64,000 nt of DNA from Turnera subulata (GCA_028386065.3 JAKUCV010000947.1:1-64000); one strand, 5' to 3'; positions 46,708 through 58,439 are shown, numbered from the stretch's first letter. The notes: generated by a model not told the origin, from the sequence alone. Program-made: numbers and translations.

Positions 46708-47479
46708 GGAAATTCTACAACAATGATCAATTCACACAAATAAGAATTATGCATACAAAATAATTTAACAAGGAATTCTATTAAATGATGCTCCTACTAT
46801 ATAAATCAAGACAATCATATAAGTAGGCCAAGATCCATATTTCACTACTAGATAAGTCAGCTTTGGCTGATCGCTTACTTCATAGTTATTTAGGTAGACA
46901 ACTCTTGTCAATTACATCTCATGTAACTCTTAGATAGTTGAGTGAACAACACTTGTTCTTGTCTATCTCATAGACATTACTCAACTCCTTGCCTCTAAGT
47001 CCTTAATCCTATTAAGATGACCTAGTTAAGTCCAAACCCACAATAAGCAGTTCAGATATTACAATTATCCAGTCGCACCTTGCTAGGATAAACATAGGCA
47101 CCTTGCTTTGGCAAAACCTACCTAATGTTGATCTAAGAAATGATGAGTGCTTATCATGGAAGGCAACTAAGAACTTAATATTTATATCAACAATTGTTTC
47201 CATGCATAACAATTATGCCATTACATCTTGCTAGGATAAACATTGGCACTTTGCTTTGGCAAAACCTACCAAATGTTGATCTAAGCAATGATGAATACTT
47301 GCCAACAATTGTATCCATACATGTCATGCATGTAATTCACAAATTATATATCTCATATACAATAACAATGCATCATATGCAATGTAAGCCGCTACGCAGA
47401 GGTAGCACGGCGGTCCCGCTAGCCGGATAGCGGGCGGGGTCAAGGGGCAGCGCCCTTGCCAGTGCTCGGGGGCGGAGCC
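46708..47479 (-). other. copia 3 leader, gag-proximal half
   Basis: Untranslated. It includes a direct repeat with a period of about 147 bp (ttgctaggataaacat at 47078 and 47229, followed by ctttggcaaaacctacc in both). It also has a GC-rich block at 47383-47480 with small hairpins (AAGGG-gcagcg-CCCTT and CGGGG-gcggag-CCCCG). No coding signal. Confidence 0.6.
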
Positions 47480-48280
47480 CCGTCCCAAAAATTATATGAG
47501 CATCGATGTTTTGAGAATCTGATTCTCCCAACAACCTGGCAATGCTCATGGACATCGATGTCCTTAAGTGAACGTCGATGTCTTTGAGAATCTGATTCTC
47601 CCCAACACCTTGGTAATACACAAGGACATCGATGCCCATTGCTGAACATCGATGTCCATTGGCCTCGGGTACTCTAGGACATCGATGTCCTATCATGAAC
47701 ATCGATGTCATTTGGCCTCTGGAACACAAGGACATCGATGTCCTATCATGAACATCGATGTCCTTGAGGTTCTGGAAGTCCAAACTTTTTGGCAGAGCTC
47801 AAGAACATCGATGTTCAACTCTTGGACATCAATGTTGGAAAGTTCCAAAGGTTCATTGGCCTCTGGAACTCAAGCACATCGATGTTCAACTTTTGGACAT
47901 CAATGTTGGAAAGTTTCGAAGGTCCATTGGCCTCTGGAACTCAAGAACATTAATGTTCAACTCTTGGACAACGATGTTGGAAAGTTCTGAAGGTCCAAAA
48001 ACTTGGCAGTAGTTTTAAACATCGATGTCTAACCTTTAAACATTGATGTTTGAGGCTCTGGAACACAAGGACATCGATGTTATAAAGTGAACATCAATGT
48101 TATTTGGTCTTTGGAATCTCAAATCAATCTCACAAGGCTCTTGGACATCGATGTTCACTCTAGAACATCGATGTTCATGTGAATCTGCCAAGGCCAACCT
48201 TTCATAGAACAGGCTCGGCCAAGGCAAATCCTCATGTGGACATCGATGTCCATCTTATGAACATCGATGTCCTGGCCCTG
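47480..48280. repeat. palindrome array ACATCGATGT in the copia 3 leader
   Basis: About 20-24 copies of ACATCGATGT or one-base variants, arranged in pairs 10-20 bp apart inside irregular units of about 60-80 bp (ctctggaac-tcaag... is the other shared part). Many are longer perfect palindromes: AGGACATCGATGTCCT (47668, 47728) and GAACATCGATGTTC (about 47812). The ORFs in this block are repeat translations. Confidence 0.92.
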
Positions 48281-48550
48281 CAGCACTAGAACGACCATAG
48301 TTCCTTCCGAAAACCGACGATCGATTTTCGTTTTGTCGAACCCCTTCGACTTATTGCCAATTACTCCTTGATTGATATCACATACCAATCAAGTTCTTGT
48401 TGTTATAACACTTTTGACACAAACCAACATCAACATATATATAATGAACTCGACATATAATGATCATGCTACATCACATATAACACATCATATATATTTG
48501 CATGAACATATCAACATATGCACATAAATTCAGTTTAGAGCTTCACAAGA
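48281..48550 (-). other. copia 3 leader next to the PBS
   Basis: Unique, A/T-rich leader sequence between the palindrome array and the PBS at 48551-48563. Nothing coding. Confidence 0.5.
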
Positions 48551-50588
48551 GGCTCCGCTACCACTGTAAGTATCTGGGCATGCAAACTTGACAATCAAGT
48601 GCAGCGGAAAAACCCGGAAACTTTAGAGGATCCAAGTGAAGCAACTAAATTCGAACAACAAAATGAACATACCTGAAATGGTTAGGATCTTTCACCTAAC
48701 TGAAGAACCGAATCAGCTAGAGCCGGAAGGATATCCTGCTCCTCTATAGTATCCACACGAACCGTCGATCACAGCCGGAAAAACGTCTCACGATCTCCGA
48801 CCCATGCACTCCCGAACCATAGTGCTAGTTATGGATTTCCGGGAGCTATGTGGTGTTGCTTTCTTTCTCAAAGAATGTGTGAGTGTTTGTGTGTGTTCTT
48901 ACTAGTATGAAAAACACTCTCAAGGCTCTCAAAAACCAGAATGCAATCAGCCAAAACCCCAAAGCATAATCTAATTATGCCACTCAATTAGTGCTTATGG
49001 TAATGGCCAACATAATGGCCCATCATGATTAAGATACCCATTATCTTGTCTACCACTAAGCACTAATGAGATTACACATCACAAGCAATCAGGTTTGGCT
49101 CAATAATTCTGGCAATTATTGAATCAAACCAGCCCAAAACGACCCTGGTCCAACCACGGTCCAACCATGGTCCAACCACACCTAGTTGAACCATGGTCCA
49201 ACCACGGTTCAACCACCTGCTCGAATCAACGATTCTAAGTGTGTGACCCTGTAGGCACTTGTAACGTCCGGCAATAATTGTACTCATTTACAATTATAAG
49301 CAAAGAGTGGCGTCTAGCAACATATCATTGCAACCCGAACGACAAGATCAGTACTGATTCATATGCCTCGCAAACATGTCATCGTCCCTTCGTCCCATTA
49401 TTAAGATTAAACCGAGATATGGAAACGTCAATCTCGCATATGTTTAATCTTAGTTTCTTGATCCCCGAGTTAACTGTGTAAAACGGATCCTAATGATATC
49501 ACTATATCATATAATCCGAGCATGGCCATGCATTTAACAGTTCAACTCTATCAAGAGGCCCCATCTGATAATATACCCGTTATATGGGTTGGACGAATCC
49601 CATCTTGATTCATCAAAACCTACTACACATTTATCATATACCCAATGATTACCCTTAAGTCCACCCAGTTACGGATGACTAGGAATAATATCAAAGTATA
49701 TGACTCACATGTTGGGAACCTTGATGATCTCAGATCTAAGGACAATACATATAAGAACCACTAATGACAATCATATAACGTTCCATGTAGGGTTCTTATG
49801 TGGGTCGGTCCAGTCCACAAGTTCTCTAACTTGTACCCGTATGTAGAATTCGTATCTCATACAATTCTCAACTTACGCTAGTCTTAATTTATTATTACAA
49901 CCCATCCATAATAATAATCGACTAGGGACATTTTAAGAATACAAAGTATTCTAGGGTTATAAATATCTGCAAGCGATTATCTCATAATCATATTTATTGG
50001 AATAACCTCAATGTATATACATGACTCATACAATCATCCTTTGATTGGCTTTTGGGCATATTGCTAACACCGAGGTCAAAGCCACGTAGTTCTAAACATG
50101 GCACTAATCGGCCACTTTCATCATCAAAAGCAACAGCATACAATCGACAAAGAATCAATCAAGAGAGTTTAGTGTTACCTCTTGTAGCCCTTCTCTAGCT
50201 CCTTGCAATGGGTCGAGTTCTACACCCACCTTCTTGCCATTCGTAAGCTCAATGGTTGGTCCTCTTCTAGACTCCTCCTTGCTAATCTACTGTTGTTGCC
50301 CCCCACGAAATTCCTCCAAAGTTTCTTCCTAAAAATCTGTTTCTAAGCTTGGAGAAGTAGAATTTCTCCAAGCACTCAAGGCTTATAGGTGCGTATGTGA
50401 GAAAAGTTTATGAACCCTTGAAATGTGTGTGAGGGGTCCTATTTATAGTGTTCTGGGAAGCCTAGGGGCGTGGACCTGCTTAATGGTGAAGATTATACCC
50501 GAAAATTTGGTTCAAAACCGCGTATAATCGAAATTAGAAACAAAATTGGAGATTTGGGCGAATTTGGGAAGCCATGACCGCCGCCGCT

Positions 50589-51460
50589 ACCGATTACACG
50601 GCTTTGGTTTTGCGTGCACCGGGTACACGACTTTGGTTTTATGTTTCCTCAGGTTTGTTCTTTCTCATCTTTCAGTTTTGTGTGTACCGGGTACACGACT
50701 TTGGATTTTGTGTGTACCGGGTACACGGCTTTAGTTTTGCGTGTATCGGGTACACGACTTTGGGTTTTGCGTGTACCGGGTACACGGCTTGGGTTCTGCA
50801 TGTACCGGGTACACGGCTTTGGTTTTGTGGTTAGGAATGTTCCTTCTCACCTCTCATTTTGGCATGTACCGGGTACACGGCTTTGATTTTGCGTGTATCG
50901 GGTACACAGCTTTGATTTTGCATGTACCGGGTACATGGTTTTGGTTTTGTATGTACCGGGTACACGACTTTGTCTTGCGTGTACCGGGTACACAGCTTTT
51001 GCTTTGCGTGTATAGGGTACACGGCTTTGGTGTTGTGTGCACTGGGTACACGGCTTTGGCCTTGCGTGCACCGGGTACACGGCTTTTAGTTTTGCATGTA
51101 CCGGGTACACGGCTTTGGTTTTGCGTGTACCGGATACACGGCTTTGGTTTTGCCTTTCCTCAGGTTCGTTCTTTCTCATCTCTCGGTTTTGCGTGTAGCA
51201 AGTACACGGCTTTGGATTTTGCATGTACCGGGTACACGGCTTTGGAATTTGCGTGTACCGGGTACACGGCTTTGGTTTTGCATGTACCGGGTACACGGTT
51301 TGGGTTTTACGTGTACCGTGTACACGGCTTGGGTTTTGCTTGTACTGGGTACACAACTTTTGTTTTGCATGTACTGGGTACATGGCTTTGGTCTTGTGTG
51401 CACCGGGTACACGGCTTTTAGTTTTGCGTGTACCGGATACACGACTTTGGTTTGTTTATC
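50589..51460. repeat. minisatellite with GTGTACC-G-GGTACAC palindrome
   Basis: About 25 units of 27-31 bp (ggctttggttttgcgtgtac then cgggtacac). The core is a 15-nt palindrome with a single central base. Variants include ATGTACC/GGTACAT (about 50923), where both arms changed. Two interruptions carry tttcctcaggttygttcttt (about 50640 and 51155). It opens all three frames on both strands, so the long ORFs here (for example 50741-51421) are artefacts. It is probably the continuation of the hairpin field at 40303-41145. Confidence 0.93.
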
Positions 51461-51934
51461 GGGCGTCTCAACCCGACATCAGGTGCAAAGCGGGCTTATC
51501 ATGCCCTTGGTAATCAAAGTCCGGCGATGTGCCCCTAATGTGCGCACATTGACATGTTGTGCATGCATGGTATTCATCACATATAAAGCATTTATTATTG
51601 CAAACTCAAGTAAAAGTCAAATAAGCGCCCCTCTAGTAAGCTTGACCTCAATAAACGGGTGCATCCCTCTTTTTTTTTTTTTTTCTCTTCCCTACCTTCT
51701 CTCTCTCTCTCCCCCCCCCCCCCCCCTCCCCACCAAATTTTTCCTGAATTTTTCGAAATTTTCTTGGCAGGCCCGAACTGTCAACCCGGCGGCCATGTAA
51801 GTGGATGACCGCCGGCAGTGGCGGTCATCACGACATGACCGTCGGCGGTGGCGGTCTTGGACTCCTACAACTTCCTTTTTGGTCTTCGGATTTAGGCTTT
51901 AGGATTTTTGCGAATCCCACCGACCCTAAAACAG
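51461..51934. other. spacer with polypyrimidine tract, upstream of the antisense gene
   Basis: Holds a T-run, CT repeat and C-run (51669-51730) followed by aattttcttggcag, and short ggcggtcatg-type repeats also seen in the LTRs (gaccgccggcagtggcggtc at 51808). This would be the promoter region of the antisense ORF. Confidence 0.5.
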
Positions 51935-51942
51935 TATAAATA
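51935..51942 (+). promoter_or_regulatory. putative TATA box of the Tat antisense gene
   Basis: TATAAATA in cagTATAAATAcacc, 67 bp before the ATG at 52009, giving a leader of about 35-40 nt. The orientation is opposite to the Tat gag-pol. Confidence 0.55.
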
Positions 51943-52008
51943 CACCCCTGGGCACCCAGAGACCCCCATAACTCGTTAGAATATCTTCTAAACACAACGG
52001 AGGTAGCC

Positions 52009-53277
52009 ATGAGTGAAGGTTTTTGTGCCAAAGTGCTCCAGTGGATGGAGGGTGTTCCCCAAGCCCGTTGCCTTGACTTCAAGCAATTGGGGCTTTCTGC
52101 CTTATTCAACTTGCCCACAGTGGAGGTCGACGAGGATTTGGTTCGTGCTGCAGCCATGTTCTGGGATTATGATCGCTGTGTGTTTCGTTTTGACTCCTCT
52201 ATGGCGGAACTCTGCCCATTGGTGGATGAGTTTTGTGCGCTCCATGAAACCCAAGTGAAGGATGATGTTGCCATGATTTCTCCTGCCGCAGTGACTAAGT
52301 CTAAGGTCAGTGCTTTCTTTTCCATCACCGATGAGCAGATGAAACATTTGCTAGGGCAAGGATGTGCATACGAACTTGTCGCCACTAGTTGACCAATACT
52401 CTATTGATGTCGTGCTGCGCGGGTATCTAGAATGTGACGTATCTTGGAAAGATAAGCAGCATTATGCCTTAGCACTTGTGATGGTGTGTGAATTCCTGCT
52501 GACAGGTCACTGTGGTAGCTGTTCTCTAAACACAGGTGCACTGGTAGCCGAGCTGTTTAATGGTCACAGCATAATGCCCACCGTTGTAGGAGAAACTCTT
52601 TCTTGTTTAGACGATTTGACGGCTTAACGGGTTCCCCACTACTCCTCCAGGTATCATCTTTGACTCTCATGTATCTTTGGAATTCATCTTCTCCCCTTCT
52701 TTTACTTATGAATCTTTCTCTTCGTAGATGTGGCTGTGCAATCATCTTAAGTTGATCCATCCTCCGAGATTAGGCTTGTATACTTCGGGGGATTACCAGA
52801 AACGGGTCTCTTCCTTCATCCCTTCTTCTGTTAAGGACTGGGTGGCTTTCATGAAGCACTAGGAGGATCATTAAGTCATGTGGCACTGTTCTTGGTTCAG
52901 GATGCAAGAGGTGATCGTCCACACAGCGGGTCAAAAGATTGTAGTGTTCCAGGGATTCTTCAGACTACCTTTTATTATCCATCCAGGGTAGTCAGGCAAT
53001 TTGGGCATGATCAGATAATTCCTCCCCTTCCCCGCTCACCCCTTGATAGGTTAATGGATGGGCGTACCATAAAGCTTTTGCAACGATACTAGAGTCTTCC
53101 CAGAAAGATGAAGATTTGCAACATCGCCAATCCCTCTTCTTCCATGAATTATCATAGGTGGTTGAAGAGGAGTATGGGCGAGGTTGAACGAACCCTCTCC
53201 GGGTATAGAGATAGACTCTTGGGATTGAATGTTCGCCAGGAGCCTGAGTCCCCTAGTGATTATGAGGAAGACGCTTA
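52009..53277 (+). pseudogene. Tat antisense ORF, plant-mobile-domain/DUF7745-like protein
   Basis: Plus-strand gene between pol and the 3' LTR of a minus-strand element. MSEGFCAKVLQWMEGVPQAR opens a 127-codon frame with VEVDEDLVRAAAMFWDYDRC and FRFDSSMAELCPLVDEFCAL, the pattern of the plant mobile domain/DUF7745 group. It stops at 52390, then resumes in another frame: WKDKQHYALALVMVCEFLLT, then VVGETLSCLDDL. It resumes again at 52730: LGLYTSGDYQKRVSSF, VFQGFFRLPFIIHPG then VVRQFGHDQIIPPLP. The last part is acidic (ESPSDYEEDA). Stops and frameshifts are probably decay, though introns (cag/gt near 52500-52660) cannot be excluded. Antisense ORFs in this position are known in Tat/Ogre relatives. 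Their role is unknown; the domain assignment is from memory of family patterns. Confidence 0.65.
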
Positions 53278-53552
53278 GGTGTACTTAGATATTTTGCCTA
53301 GATGAGTATTTATGACATGTATAATGCATGCAAAATAAACGAGGAATGAACTCCCATTTCCTTTCTTGTCAATCTTTGGTTTTTAATGATAAAGTGACCA
53401 GACCCAAGTTAAGCTTCCTACGTATCCTTGGCTTATCATTACTTTTCTTTTTTTCTTTTTTCGAGCGCAAGGAATCAGGTCTACGTAGTTCTTTTTACAT
53501 AGATTCAGATTATACGTAATATTTCTTTAACTGATCTAGATTGACTAGCTCT
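53278..53552. other. spacer between convergent coding regions
   Basis: About 270 bp between the end of the antisense ORF and the end of the integrase. A T-rich run lies at 53441-53462. No gene seen. Confidence 0.45.
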
Positions 53553-56500
53553 CGAAACTCGTTCCCTTCCAAATATCTGACTCTTATTGCCCCTTTTGGT
53601 AGATTCTCCTTGATGATGTAAGGCCCAATCCATTTAGCCTTGAATTTGCCCTAGGGTCGTACACTGGTTGTCTCACTTCTTTTAGCACCAAATCTCCTTC
53701 CTTCAGTCCTCTTTCCTTGACTCTTTTGTTGAAAGCCCGAGCTATTCTTCTTTGGTATTCCTACACATGATATAAGGTTGATAGTCTCTTTACATCCAGC
53801 AATGCCAATTGATCAAGCCTTTCTTGCACCCATTCTGTTTCAGGAAGCTTGCTTTCCCGAACCACCCTCAATGACTGCACTTTGTGTTCTACAGGCAGCA
53901 CATCTTCCATGCCATACACTAAGGAGTATGGAGTTGCACCCGTGGAGGATCTAATGGAAGTCCGGTATCCCCATAGAGCCAATGGCAATTTTTTTGCCCA
54001 CTCTCTGTGTAGATATATTCTTTCCCAGGATGGTCTTCATATTCTTATTGGCGACTTCAACCGCACCATTGCTTGGGGCCGATATGGTGAAGATTTGTGG
54101 TGCTTGATCCCAAATTTTCGACATAACCTTTCAACATCGGCTTTGAAGTGTGAGCCATTATCAGATATTAAATCATGTAGGACGCCATAACGGTAAATAA
54201 TGTTATTGCGGATGAATACAGCCACCTTCTTAGATGTGAGCATGGCGTATGACTCAGCTTCCACCCATTTGGTGAAGTAGTCGATGGCCACCAGTATGTA
54301 CTCGTGTCCATTTGCAGCCTTCGGGTTATTTTTTCAATAACATCAATGCCCCATGCTGAGAATGGCCAAGGTGAAGACATGGGCGTTAATGGTAGTGGAG
54401 GTCTTTGCTGCAACCTCCTGTGGACTTGGCATGTATGACAACATTTCACAAATTTTGCACAGTCAGCCTACATTGTTGACCAAAAATACCCCAACCGTAA
54501 TATTTTTCAAGCCAACATGTCTCATCCCATGTGTTGGCCCTCATCTCCTTCATGTACTCTCTTCATGATCTGTTCCGCCTCCTTTGTACCTACGCATAAT
54601 AAGTGGACCCCGTAGCGTGTCTTTTGTAAAGTTTCCCGATGCATATGACATACCCTCCAACTAATCTTCTTAGAGTCTTCTTTTCCTCAGCCTTTGTTCC
54701 CTCAGGGAATGTCCCTTCCCTAAGGTATTCCACTATGTCTTCATACCAATGGTCCGAGTCATCGTCATGTTCAATCTGGACATACAACGGTTGATTTGCC
54801 TTCATAGTAGTGAGGGCCATGTTGGAAGTTTTGTCGGGGTTCAACTCATTCAGGTAGCTTTGAAACCAAGATTCACTCGCCTCCTCTTTTTAGCAAAATG
54901 ATGACCTTCCTCTCCTCCGGACTGTCAATGGAAAGCTGATGGCATTGTTTGGCATTCCCATCATTGAAGAGAGTATGGCTAATGCATTAGCGAATTGATT
55001 GTCTTTCCTTAGTACATACTGGAAGTCAATTACTTCAAACTTGGAGGCCAGGGTCTACAAGTAATCATGGTAAGGTGCCAATTCTTTGATCTTCCATTCC
55101 CCTTTTACTTGGAAAATTACCAGAGCCGAATCCCCAAATATTCTAATCTGTCTGCTCCCCATGTTGAGTGTTATCTCTAAGCCAATGGTGCATGCTTCAT
55201 ATTCAGCTACATTATTAGTTGCCTTAAATTCTAATTTGCAGGAAATTGGATAAGTCACTCTATCAAGAGACATGAGAATTACTCCTGTTCTAAAACAACT
55301 TGCATTGGCCGCCCCATAAAAAAGCATCTCCTAGGTTGGTGTATTCAGATTCATTATTTCTTCGTCCGGGAACTGTGGTTCGGATCTCTCATCATTCCCC
55401 ACCGGCTGAGAAGTTAGGAAATCAGCTATGGCGCCTCCTTTGATGGCCTTTTGTGAAATAAACCGGACATTAAATTGTGACAGGAATGCCACCCATCTGC
55501 TTGTGCGGCTACTTGGCACTGGCTTCTCCATTAAGTACTTGGTAGGATCCATTCATGAAATGAGCAAGACCTCAAAGGAAATGAAATAGTGCCGAAACTT
55601 TTGACAGGCCCATATTAAAGCCACACACGTCTTTTCCACCTTGTTAAAATACAATTCATACCCATTGAACTTCTTGCTCAAGTAGTAGATGGCGGTTTCA
55701 GTGGGAGAGTCTGGCAGACATTGGGCAAGCATTGCGCCCATAGCTTCTTCTATGACAGTAAAATATAACAACAAGGGTTTTCCTGGCCTGGGAGGTTAGA
55801 GTACTGGGGGGTTACACAAATACTTCTTGATTTGCTCAAAGGCGTCTTGGCACCTGTCATCCCATTCAACTGGAACTTCCTTCTTAAGTAAGCGGTGGAT
55901 GGGTGCACAAATTCTAGAGAGCTGAGCGACAAAACGGCTGACATATTGTATTCGCCCGTGAAAGCTTCGAACTTCTTTCTCACTCTTCAGGGTTGGGATT
56001 TTCTTGAATAGCTTTGATCTTGGAAGGGTCCACTTCTATACCTCGTTCTCTTACTATGAAGCCCAATAGCTTTCCTGCTTGAACACCAAAGACACACTTC
56101 TCGGGGTTGATTCTCATGCCGAATTCCCGGTATTTCTCAAAAAATTTTCTTAGATTGGCCTGGGATTCCCGGGTCTCTGACTTCACGGTCATGCCATCGA
56201 CATAAACCTTGACTTCTTTCTACATCATGTCGTGTAAGAGTGTGGTGGCCATCCTTTGGTATGTTGCTCCGACGTTGATTAACCCAAAAGGCATGACCTT
56301 ATAACAAAATGTCCCCCATTCTGTTCGGAAGGACGTTTTATGCTTATCTTCTGGCGCGATTTTCACTTGGTTGTACCCCGAGAATCCATCCATAAAGGAT
56401 AAAAATGCATGTCCAGTCGTTGCATCCACCAAAAGAACAATGTGCGGCAAAGGGAACTCATCCTTGGGGCAAGCCTTGCTTAAGTCTCGGTAATCCACAC

Positions 56501-58439
56501 ACATTTTTACTTTCCCATCCTTCTTTGGGACTGGTACTATGTTGGCTAACCATTCAGGATACTCAATCACTTCTAGAAATCCGACCCGAATTTGCTTCTC
56601 AACTTCCTCTCTTACTTTCAAGGCCCATTGGGGTTGGAGATGATGGGTTTTCTGCTTTACTGGCTTGACATCAGGGAAGAGCGGAATCCGATGTTGGGCG
56701 ATGGCTGGATCAATACCTAGCATATCCTTATAGGACCATGCAAACACACCTACATATTCTTTTATCAAAGCTGCCAGGTCGTCTTGAATCAAACTTTCGA
56801 GAGCCGTGCCATTCCTTGTGATCTTTGGATCAATATCAATGCCCAAATTGATTTTGATAGAATCCGGGAGTTCATTCATCTCATTACATTCACACATACT
56901 ATGCATCCAATAAACACCATCACAGAAAACATCCAAGTAAGCAAAAGAGTGCCTCATTTCATTACTCTGGGATATGAAGACATCATCGTTTTCTAAGGTT
57001 TTGGAACAAGAAAAACTAAAAACAAAGGAATCGTTATCTGATTCCTTAGTTACATCATCAGGCTCACAATCTATTTCGAATTCACTCTCAGACTCAGAGG
57101 TTATGAAAGGATCCATGCCAGCTTCTTCTTCATCTGTTTTAAAGATGATGCTTGATCTGTGCCACTCCCAGTTCCTGTCTGCCCGCGTGGTGTCTTGGGT
57201 GATAATTCTTGCAAGTCTGCTCCCCTCTTTTCTTTTGGCCAATGCTGAGCATAAAATAGCCTTCCTCATCCATCCTTTCCACAACATTGACTTCTTTGGT
57301 TCCATCATGGCTAGGTAATATGATCTCCTTTTGTTCCACCAAATCTTGAATCCTGTGGCGGAGTTGAAGGCACTCATCAGTGGTGTGCCCTGTCATCTAG
57401 TGGAACTCACAATATCTGCTTGGGTCTCCTTTAACAAGTGAGTCAGACTTAGGCTCTAGAGGTCATAGCAGGCCTCCCTCCACAAATTTTTTGAACATCC
57501 TCCCTAGAGACACAGGCAAAGGGGTAAACTTTCTAGGTTTAGGTCCAGCCTGAGTGGTCACATAATTTACCCCAGCAAACTTCTTTCTCAGGGCCGAACT
57601 TGGGCTTCCTCTGAATGTGGATGCGCCATGGGAACCTTGATCTTTCCTGAATTGATGGCGTCTTCTAGTTGCATCCCTGCCCCAACAAGGGCTTTGAAGT
57701 TGGCATAGTAATTGCCAACCACACGATCATAATATCCCGGCTGTAGATTTTTGATGACCATCTGTATCTGGTCTTCCTCGGTAGGTCTGCTCACCATTAA
57801 CGATGCCTTACCGCGCCATCACGAAATATAAGTAGAGAAAGTTTCCTGGGACTCTTGCTTGGTTGTCTCGAGATCCCTCTTAGTCACATCCACCTCGGTG
57901 TTATAACCATACTGGTTCACAAACTCCTTGCAGATGTCATCCCATTTGCTAATCCTGCTCTCGTCCAAGGTCATGAACCACTTCAAGGCTGCCTCCGATA
58001 GAGTCTTTTGGAACAATTGAACCATCAGTTCTGGTCCTACCCCCATAGGCTGCAGCATCCTCACATAGATATTCAAATGAGTTGTAGGGCATCCCATTCT
58101 GTTGAATTTCTCAATGTCAGGCATCTTGAACTTCTTAGGTAGCCGGGCTTCGGGGAACAAAGATAAGCGATCCAGGTTCCAGTCTTCTTCCTTCCTCTTT
58201 ATGGTTTTCAGCAGCTCCTCTACTCTCCTGAGCCTTTCGTCTTCTTCTTTGGGCCTTCGAATCATCGAACCACCGCCTTGTGTCATTTCCCCACCACCAT
58301 TTTGTTTTGAAGCCTGTCCCCTATTACTCCCAGGGGACGCAGTTCCATGCTTGAGCATCATCAATGCATCCCTCACAGTTGGATCTTGCAGCAGAAGTTC
58401 CATGGTCACATCCGTCTTGGTAGTGTTATCTTCACTCAT
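53553..58439 (-). pseudogene. Tat/Ogre-type gag-pol remnant
   Basis: ATG at 58439 (MSEDNTTKTDVTMELLL). Gag has EARLPKKFKMPDIEKFNRMG, AALKWFMTLDESRISKWDD and, after a TGA, VIKNLQPGYYDRVVGNYY, then a CCHC-like relic (TGHTTDECLQLRHRIQDL). No protease motif is found between gag and RT. RT has VPKKDGKVKMCVDYRDLSKA, KTSFRTEWGTFCYKVMPFGL, and YVDG instead of YVDD (about 56196). RNase H has IEEAMGAMLAQ and YFNKVEKTCVALIWA. Archaeal-type RNase H (55055-55327) has FYGAANAS where FDGA is expected, plus NNVAEYEAC and IFGDSALV. Integrase has IDYFTKWVEAE, SDNGSHF and PLALWGYRTS. There are many stops and frameshifts, and catalytic residues are lost in RT and RNase H. Confidence 0.9.

Larger units (their letters stand above)
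41513..50069 (-). mobile_element. copia 3: Ty1/copia element with 1.5-kb LTRs and a repeat-rich leader
   Basis: LTRs 41513-43017 and 48565-50069, both exactly 1505 bp, starting TGTAAGTATC and ending GCTAACA/ACTAACA, with a few tens of substitutions between them. TSD CCGGG (41508-41512) and CCGAG (50070-50074), one transition apart; the uninterrupted LTR copies read ccgggg at this point. PBS TGGTAGCGGAGCC is the complement of 48551-48563; the PPT region is caagtgggagat (reverse of 43018-43029). Gag-pol lies on the minus strand at 46707-43018, preceded by a 1.8-kb leader with a palindrome array. Confidence 0.93.
41146..50588 (-). repeat. second Tat LTR (partial), split by copia 3
   Basis: 41146-41512 plus 50070-50588, about 890 of roughly 1530 bp. 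It starts TGAATACCCGATCC and breaks off at the gaccgccgccgct region, so the inner end is missing. It has no PBS on its left, so it is not the 5' LTR of an element lying left. It belongs to a different subfamily from the outer LTRs (tgtaaaatgcaagcgtgcc; aacagcatacaatcgac) and sits inside the hairpin field. Confidence 0.75.

Noticed and set aside
47480..48280. CRISPR-like appearance of regularly spaced short palindromic repeats
   Set aside because: Plant retrotransposon context, irregular spacing, spacers that are themselves repeated, and no cas genes.
47373..48388. Overlapping ORFs rich in HRC/IDV repeats
   Set aside because: Translations of the ACATCGATGT array in the untranslated leader of copia 3.
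50741..51421. Long ORFs on both strands giving tandem YRVHGFG-like peptides
   Set aside because: All frames are open because the minisatellite unit lacks stops. The peptides are translations of the palindromic repeat, with no start context or domain.
51669..51735. T/CT/C run as a telomeric or satellite feature
   Set aside because: Simple polypyrimidine run in the promoter region of the antisense gene. Its length may partly be a sequencing artefact.
56974..57318. Plus-strand ORFs across the Tat RT (also 56405-56668 and 58102-58449)
   Set aside because: Shadows of the minus-strand gag-pol. No independent features.
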